Of a stretch of DNA of 64,000 nucleotides, positions 57,332 to 64,000 are shown in pieces (within the stretch, counting starts at the first letter, position 1; every line of letters begins with the position of its first letter). Below the pieces are notes generated by a model. The model made no database searches. It was not told where the DNA came from and saw nothing but the letters and a program-made list of their open reading frames with translations. A program made the translations under genes and the position numbers. The DNA is from Armillaria gallica (lineage: Eukaryota > Basidiomycota > Agaricomycetes > Agaricales > Physalacriaceae), in contig JBANDB010000003.1 of assembly GCA_037576215.1 (NCBI GenBank), positions 7,130,001 through 7,194,000 of the forward strand, written 5' to 3'.

Positions 57332-57558
57332 GGTATCTTGGAGTCATCCGTCATATACCGTAGATGGCCGACCCGTCTTCCTTTCTATGTTTCTTCATAC
57401 TCTTCCGTTCTTCATGCGCATTGTTTAGTAATACGGGTTGAAATGTGACTGATAATGACACTGAGATTGTACAGGCACCCGCTCCTTTCGTCAGACAAAG
57501 TCAGCATAGGGCTGAACAAAGACAACCTATGAGTAACGCAGAAAGAGCAGAAGAAACC
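57332..57558 (+). repeat. Dispersed repeat, copy B
   Basis: It matches 52387-52626 from ggtatcttggagtcatccgt through tcatataccgtagatgg and cactgagattgtacaggc to gggctgaacaaagac. A run of about 16 C follows at 57,561-57,577. Confidence 0.8.
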
Positions 57559-57720
57559 CCACCCCCCCCCCCCCCTACTCAAGCCAGTATAGGGGAGATT
57601 GGCGATGATCAGGATGTTCACCTCCAATCCCTGCCGTCCACTGGGCAGAGCCGGAGTCAGACCAAATGTGTTGAAATTTGACAAGAACAAAATACTTGTC
57701 TGATCGCTACTCGCTGTACT

Positions 57721-57779
57721 CTCTGACTGGGAGTCGAACCCAACTTACTAACCGATACAGCACCACAGGACTTCCAGCA
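57721..57779 (-). pseudogene. tRNA-derived relic lacking the anticodon arm
   Basis: The minus strand reads tgtggtgctgtatcggttag, then a T-arm ttgggttcgactcccag and tcagagag. The space between D-like and T arms is too short for an anticodon arm, as in the relic at 6044. Confidence 0.55.
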
Positions 57780-60532
57780 AGAAATTTACTAATCACTCCT
57801 AAATCAAGCCCTGACCTGCATCAGTTGCTACTACCACTTCCAGGCCATGCAGCTGGTTTTGAATTCGGGTCTATGCGGATACAAGGCCGACCCTTTTTTG
57901 TCCAGTGAATATCACATCAAAAACGAGTGGCACAGTCAAGGAAGGTGAGTGCATAATCTTAGATCTACATTTGCAATGAATACTGATGAATGCAGTAGAA
58001 TTATGAACTCTAATGACGCTGGTTCTGCTGGAGACATCGAGTGATAGTGGGTATATGCTGCCTATAAGCAGGGAAGTTCGTGTGCATGAGAGGCGGTTAC
58101 AGCTCAAATAGCCATGACGACGGCGGTGGAAGCTGAAGCGCTGAAGGTGTGTCATTTTAGACAGCTGCAGCAAAACCAGCGCTCATTCATACCGCCAGAC
58201 TCATACCAAAAAGCAATTCCCCAGACGTCTCGTCATGCAATTCCTTCACGTGGCACCTCGTTGTCATCCATCCGCATTTCCGGTAATGGATATTCCAAAG
58301 GCGTCGCTCTCCTTCCATCATCGGGAGTGCGACCATGAACAGCCAGGACACAAGCTGGAATGCCTGTATCCTGCCTCGCCCATCAGCCCACCCTTTCTCT
58401 GATGTCTCCCTGCCCCCGGATTCATGAGGGACTAGTCTTTGAAGAGCGATGAGGTGAGGTTCCTTACTACTCCATCTTTTATCAGTGACCTAACGATCTT
58501 CGGTAAACACTCCGGTTTCGCGCAAATATAAGGGAAGATCATGGGCTGGACATGAGGGGAATGAACCAAGCGCCTGAGACTAGGGAAGCTTATTGAGGAT
58601 GTCATAGTGAGTAGCAAGCTCTATCCCCGCGCGATTCTGAAATGTACTAACCATATGATCCAAGGAAATCATGCCACTCTCAATAGCAACAATCAAAGAT
58701 GGACTGATGCCCGCCAAGATGCTTTAGCGCCTCTTCCTAACACCGCGCTATTTATTCATCATCAAATGTCGTGCCACATTCCCATCCAAAGATATCATCA
58801 CCAGCGAATACTCCTTGGCAGCCTGTCCATCCCCTTAGTCTCGCTACTCCGAACATCCCCATGAGCTACCGAGCAGGGTGCTTTGATGACTTGAGGACGA
58901 TGCATGCGAGTCAGAATGGGGGCCTTGAATGAGTGCTTTCAAGGATTAGTCCATGAATCCTTCTCAGCTGCGCACCTAGCCTCCCTCGCTCGCAAATGAT
59001 AGTATGAGTGGGATTGGAATTACTTGTAGGATTGAGTTTGTCAGTATGACTCGAGGGATCCAGTACGATTCTAATCACAATGCCACTCAACTCTGAACCC
59101 TTCAGTCGTGCCCTCGTGTTCTTGTCCCGCTCCCGACACACCCCAGATTCACTACAGATGCCCAAAACAAACCTCCATAGATGTACCCAGGCAAGCATGG
59201 ACCGGACTACTTTTCTTGATTTACAGTATTTGCGGGATATAGTAGATGAATCATGAAATAAACATTTTTCAGTGAATATCACACATATGAGGCGAAGAAT
59301 GCGCCCTGCACATTTATTGGTGGCAGCGACACTCACTGACTTAGTGATGAAAAAGTGGTGCCGGTGCACCGGGCTGCAGTCTATGGGTGGAACTTGTGCC
59401 CTAGTAGCAGAAGTGTTGGGTTTAAGAACAAGAATGGTGATATGCCTGCCTGGCATACACCTCTGAAAATCGCATATAAAGTTCCCTGTAATTTAATTTA
59501 AGCAAGTTTATCTACCTACAGTAAGTAAGAAACCAGCAGTAAGTACCACTAGCAACAAGAAGGTTCCCTGGGAATCATAAGCAAGACATGTAAAAACCAA
59601 GAACGAAGCATGGGCATTGGGGATTCTACCCAGTAGCCGATAGTCCAGTCCACCTGGTACAGCCAGATTCGGCTTCCCAGCAGGCACCGATATGTGATCT
59701 CCAGATTTCGCAAGTGATCGATCAACCTAGTAGCCGCGGATGAGATAATATCTGCCAGGTAGAGCATTTATCCTCACCAGGCTGGGTCAGCAAGTATATT
59801 AGTCAGTAGTAAAAAGGATTAGTAATAGTGTACCAGTAGACTAGTATAAATACAGGTCATGTATCTAGTGGGGAATCAGGTTTCTGACCTCCGGAATGCT
59901 ACCAGGCGAATAGTATGGGTTTTATTGGTTAAGAGCTTCGAGTTGTAGACTCACCTGGAATAGAAAGTTTGTGACCTGGTCACTCCGTGTGTGCAAGAAC
60001 CGATAAGCAAGAAAACAGTATTAAGCTAGAAACAGAAAGTCAGACCCGAGAAACAGTTCAGAACCAGTCAGTGTGTTTTAAGTCGCAAACAGGCACAAAG
60101 TATCAGTATTGAAACTGCACCAGGCAGCCAGCACGAGTTCAGAACCTGCACCAGGCAGTCATTCTGTATCAGTTTAAGTTTGTGTTCAGTAACATGTCAA
60201 ACTTAGAGTGGACATCACAATATATTCTTTATACAAATCATATTCATTGCACCCGGAACTTGTAAACTACAGTACAAAGTGTCGTAACCTGGTATAACAT
60301 ACCTCCCTTCAAACCGCAATTACTGAGTGTTTGTGTGGTGTTTAGTGTGTAGCACTTTGCATTCATATAGGCGCTCAGCACCTTTCAATGGTAGTAGTAG
60401 CACTAGTGGCTCTGAGTAGTACCCAGTATGACTCGTTCTGTTTTGGTGGCACCAAGTGGGACTGGTGGTACTCAGTTTCCCCAGTCTGAGTCCAATTGTA
60501 CAGATTTGGACCACACTCTAAGAGAGACTAGT
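57780..60532. other. No supported gene; LTR-like sequence
   Basis: A 181-codon minus frame (59456-58911) has no family resemblance and no splice support. At about 59,320 the string ttattggtggcagcgac resembles the junction of an LTR end with a primer-binding site. From 59,850 (tataaatac) to about 60,300 the sequence looks like a promoter and untranslated leader of an LTR element, with a repeated ctgcaccaggcag. None of this can be joined to a retrotransposon coding region. Confidence 0.3.
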
Positions 60533-61693
60533 TAGGGATGCCCACCATACCCGTACATACAGTGGATACAGGTGCCATATATATGGGACTGTACCTATAC
60601 AGTTGGAGCCTTGGACTGCTCGTGTACAGTACGGTTTACAGTATGGATGTGGCCCGTAAAACCCATAGCATATTACAGCTGTATGGCCATAAATACGGCA
60701 TCTCTTTTTGGCAACAGAGGTGGCTGTACCACCACGTACAATCCTCTTTTCTACCGCTGTGTTCAGTCCTGTTAGATACACTTTACTTTGTTTACATCCC
60801 CCCAATGATCTCTCCAATGCCTAGACCTCAAAACATACAGTTATCTGTCCCAATTTCTGCTTTACCTGATTCTGAATTCCCTAGTGAACTTCCCTACCTA
60901 ATGAATATCTGTGTCAAGCAGTCTCCGTCGACTGACATCAAGAACGGCATAACCTGGGCTAAGGCGCTAACCAAAGAGAATGACTTCTTTTCTAGGACTG
61001 CTCTGTGGGTGGACTTGAGCACATGTTCCGACATTATCTGACTCGATCTTAGAATGACTTCTAGATGTCCCTCCACATGATTTCAGCGCTCCTCAGAAGG
61101 TGTACTTGACCAGGAAGAAATCATTCAATCCATTTGGCTAGCTCAGGACAGGTTCAAGCAAGACATCTGAGCCTTGTGAGGACCATCTCTACAATTCTGT
61201 CCATTTGAGCGGAACCTCTCTGGCACTCATATACTTGTGCATGTATCTGCGTGGGATGAAGTGCACACAAGGGCTCTCCATATGTGTACTTAAGAGCTTG
61301 CAGGTCATTTCCCTTACTGTACAAGCCCTTGTATATCTTGGCAAGTAGCATAACCCTGCTAAGACTCTGCAGAACTGCTTACAGTGCTTTCACAGACCTT
61401 GTTAATGGAGCTATCACCCAATATTTTGGTTCATTTGAATGGAATATCTTCGAGCAGCCTGTTTGGTAAGAGGGGTTTGACTTTCATTGATAACATTTTG
61501 ATTTCTTTCCAGCGCTGGGCGAAGAGCTATCCGTATCACCCGTATGACTGTTTTACGGCCATACCATACACCATACCATACTGTTGAGCACCTCCAACGA
61601 TACTATTATGGTACGGTTATGGGTGACCCATACCCGTCAACTACCCGTAACTTTTATGGCCATACCTGTATATGGGTACGGTGGGCATCCCTA
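60533..61693. mobile_element. Non-autonomous hAT-type element with perfect 8-bp target duplication
   Basis: The left end TAGGGATGCCCACCATACCC and the right end, read inward, TAGGGATGCCCACCGTACCC form terminal inverted repeats differing at one base in twenty. Directly outside them lies AGACTAGT on both sides (60525-60532 and 61694-61701), an exact 8-bp duplication, the hallmark of hAT insertions. The element is 1161 bp. Subterminal ccatacc, tacccgta and gtacggt strings recur near both ends and may be transposase-binding sites. Open frames inside are short and show no transposase motif, so it would depend on a transposase made elsewhere. Identical target duplications suggest a fairly recent insertion. 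Confidence 0.88.
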
Positions 61694-61701
61694 AGACTAG
61701 T

Positions 61702-62627
61702 ACGCTAACTTGCTGTTTGGCTTCTATTTGGTGTTATTTATGTTTATCTTCATTTTTGAGGACCATACTTGTTTGTGCAACAGATTTTCAGAGGCAAAGG
61801 AGGAGACTCTGGTCATTCAACTTTCTGCCTCCCCTTCAGAGCCGTTGGTTGTTGTAGTGGTGTAGTTACCATAATAGTTTATTATTTCACAAGTAAATTT
61901 TTTTTTTGCTGTACATCACCCTCAATAGGCATCTAAAAAGCGAACACGGTGTGGGGGAGGGGACTCATATAAGCAGGAGGGGTGAAATCACGACCCAAAT
62001 GCCCCAGACGTTTCGGTGAGATTCTTGTCCGCTGTTTTGCACTCTGCTCACATGGCATGGTCCGATTCTCCCGTGCAGCGAAATCTCACCGAAACTTGAC
62101 CGAAATGGATGGGGACGAGACTACTGCACCATAGACTACCACCAACAACACGAACATGAACACCACCATTGTCTGGACACTTTCAAGTGCTGGACAAGGT
62201 TGATCTATGTGAAATCTCACTATTCCTGGTTAAATTGTATGGACCTGGGAGCAAATGAACATCTCATTGTTGCCCCCAATGTGCGATGGGCTGCTAGCCT
62301 GCTACAGAGTACACACTAATGTTGCAACGGGCGCAAATTAATGAATCCTAGTCAGTTCTTTGCTTGATTCGTGCGGCTCACCTAACATGCTCTTCAGTGC
62401 TGACAATCATATACAAATAGCTATTTGGGATCATTTCTATACTGCTATCAGCAAACTCTGGGTCATCATGTATCCATTACTGTGGCACACTTCCGTCAGA
62501 AGACGCAGATAAGATGGTACATGTAATACTAGGCTGGGGATGAACATTTCATGAGTATAAGCTTGTCAAAGACCATGACAAGCCTGTCAACACCACTCAA
62601 AAACAACCTATCCGGACTCCAGGAATT
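61702..62627. other. No supported gene
   Basis: Mixed sequence with an A/T run near 61,895-61,910. The string cgaaatctcaccgaaacttg near 62,080 and tttcggtgagattcttg near 62,010 form an inverted repeat of about 13 bases (ttcggtgagatt and aatctcaccgaa). I cannot say more. Confidence 0.35.
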
Positions 62628-62699
62628 TTTTGATCAGGATTCGAACCCTATACCACCACTGATGTGCTCGGTAACGGCGAGTGGCAAATGGACTAGAGG
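62628..62699 (-). pseudogene. tRNA-derived relic
   Basis: The minus strand ends with atagggttcgaatcctgatc, a T-arm with a full GTTCGAATC B-box, followed by aaaaaa. Upstream, ccgttaccgagcac is D-arm-like. The acceptor stem is not convincing. Confidence 0.5.
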
Positions 62700-62829
62700 C
62701 TGGCAATGAACACCAACAACACTAAACCAATCACTAACTCTACACTTATCACCAATGTATTGAATTCGGGTGTTTCGAGTACGATAGAAGCACTCTGCAG
62801 ACTTCAATAATCAAGGAAAGTTGTTTAAA

Positions 62830-64000
62830 GACGTTTTATTTCGTTACTAGTGAGCTATACAAGCGTACTACTCGCACTAGTGGGGTTTGTAAGACACAAT
62901 TGGATGAATAGTGACTCGACTTGAGCTACTGCGCTCGCTCTGACTGGGACTGCTTCGAACTAGTGGCTCTCTTGGCCCTGTAATGTCTTACAAGTGAATA
63001 AACACTTGACTAGTCGCTTTCTAGGCAGACTAGTGGCACTCTTGGCCTAAGAATAATACTTTAAACTTTGAGAACTCGCTTGAACTAACTTCGAAACACT
63101 CTTGGCCTTTGCAGGACACAAAAGATTGCTCTAAGACACTTCTATTCACTCAATGCTATGGGTAACTTAGCGACTAGTAGCCGCTTCGTCCAGGTTAAGC
63201 ACAAAAGCCTTTAATTGGGGCACTAGATACTGACTAGTAGGTCACAATTGTGGGGATGGCTTGCCTGAGCTGCGCATGCGCCTATTCTACTACATATATA
63301 CTGGCCAACAAGGTACGATCGAGATATAAATAACTGACTAGAGGGGTATTATTGATAAGGATTTCTTGGCTAGTCACGAATAATGGTGAATAATCACGCA
63401 ATAGTCGGTCTAGAAACGGTCGCTTGCTGACTAGTGAGCTTAGGAGCTCCGCTAGCGGTTGTATTCCGTGTCCTGGGCCCAGCGACGCTCCACTAGTGCC
63501 AAGGATAAATGACTAGCCAGGCGAGCATGCCTGTAACAGCTGTCGATCGTGATCGAAGGCACAACCCGGCTATACTAGTTCCAATTGTAAATAGATCTGT
63601 ATCGTACTAGCCCGATCTGGACAGCTGCGCTTCATTTCTAAATTCATTTCTAAGTCCCGTTAGAGACTGCTGCACCGCTAGTCAACTCGTCTTAAGCACT
63701 CACGCACAGACTGTTCCACTAGTGACTGTACTTTCACGAGACCTGTATGTTCTGCTTCTTGTTGGGTGCACTTGTAGCTACCCCCGTCGACTAGCGGTCG
63801 TCATTTACTGACTCGCTTGGTACTCGAGGTGCTAGTCACACCGGCTGATAGACTTGACCCAATAGTGGTATTGTGCCTAAATCCTGGCTTGACTAGTAGC
63901 TTTCTGGCTTGACTATCAGCTTGAAGCCTCCGCTATAGTCCTTTAGTTATTGCTAGTCTAAGATAGATATGTGATAGTATGATTAAAAAATCGCAAAATC
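62830..64000. repeat. CTAG-rich stretch with many ACTAGT/GACTAG motifs, runs off the window
   Basis: About twenty copies of ctagt/actag motifs (gactagtagc, cactagtggg, gactagtcgc, cactagtgcc) are spread at irregular 20-70-base intervals, with repeated cactcttggcc nearby. No gene is visible. The arrangement recalls a regulatory or terminal part of a transposable element, possibly a long terminal repeat whose other half lies beyond the window. Confidence 0.5.

Noticed and set aside
58911..59456. A 181-residue minus-strand protein
   Set aside because: Length alone supports it. Composition and neighbours look non-coding and no family resemblance is seen.
60538..61041. Transposase gene inside the hAT element
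   Set aside because: The frame begins within the terminal repeat and contains no hAT dimerisation or DDE motif.

Overview
This is a nuclear segment from a mushroom-forming basidiomycete (Agaricomycetes). The genes are split by introns of about 46-60 bases (GT..AG). The protein families are ones expanded in agaricomycetes: WW-start membrane proteins, a ubiquitin-fold/alpha-kinase fusion, JmjC-type cupins, Ulp1-like proteases and integrase-core proteins. Mobile debris is dense. There is no rRNA, CRISPR array or operon-like organisation, and the only tRNA-like sequences are decayed.

Layout. 0-5 kb: the 3' part of a Cys-rich protein gene with a nonsense codon, converging on the 3' end of a Ty3/gypsy polyprotein. 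5-9.5 kb: mostly unexplained sequence with a 232-bp tandem duplication. 9.5-22 kb: a decayed WW/multi-TM protein, an Ulp1-like cysteine protease, a minus-strand integrase-core gene split by a 1.7-kb element, and an apparently complete ubiquitin-like/alpha-kinase gene. 22.35-48.93 kb: two 1392-bp inverted repeat arms enclose about 24 kb. Inside them are two same-orientation JmjC-like paralogues, the first interrupted by another copy of the 1.7-kb element, plus an APH-like kinase, a DUF7770-like protein and poorly understood small genes. 49-52.4 kb: an AT-hook protein and a Tc1/mariner transposase, both carrying several in-frame TGA codons. 53-64 kb: tRNA-derived relics, a frameshifted secreted Cys/Pro-repeat protein, a non-autonomous hAT element with a perfect 8-bp target duplication, and a CTAG-rich stretch at the end.

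Three themes link the region. First, eleven in-frame TGA codons lie where a CGA arginine codon fits, and a tandem duplication has diverged mainly at CpG sites; both point to CpG-directed mutation. Second, the same 1.7-kb TG..CA element has landed in sense orientation in two genes with 4-bp target duplications, and removing it on paper rejoins each frame exactly. Third, a compact two-hairpin repeat, which I do not recognise, occurs about eight times, including within an intron and inside both inverted-repeat arms. Several genes suggest signalling or chromatin roles, but nothing in the sequence shows that they act in one pathway.

All family calls come from reading translated motifs by eye. Exon edges are inferred from GT/AG and frame, and most first exons are uncertain.
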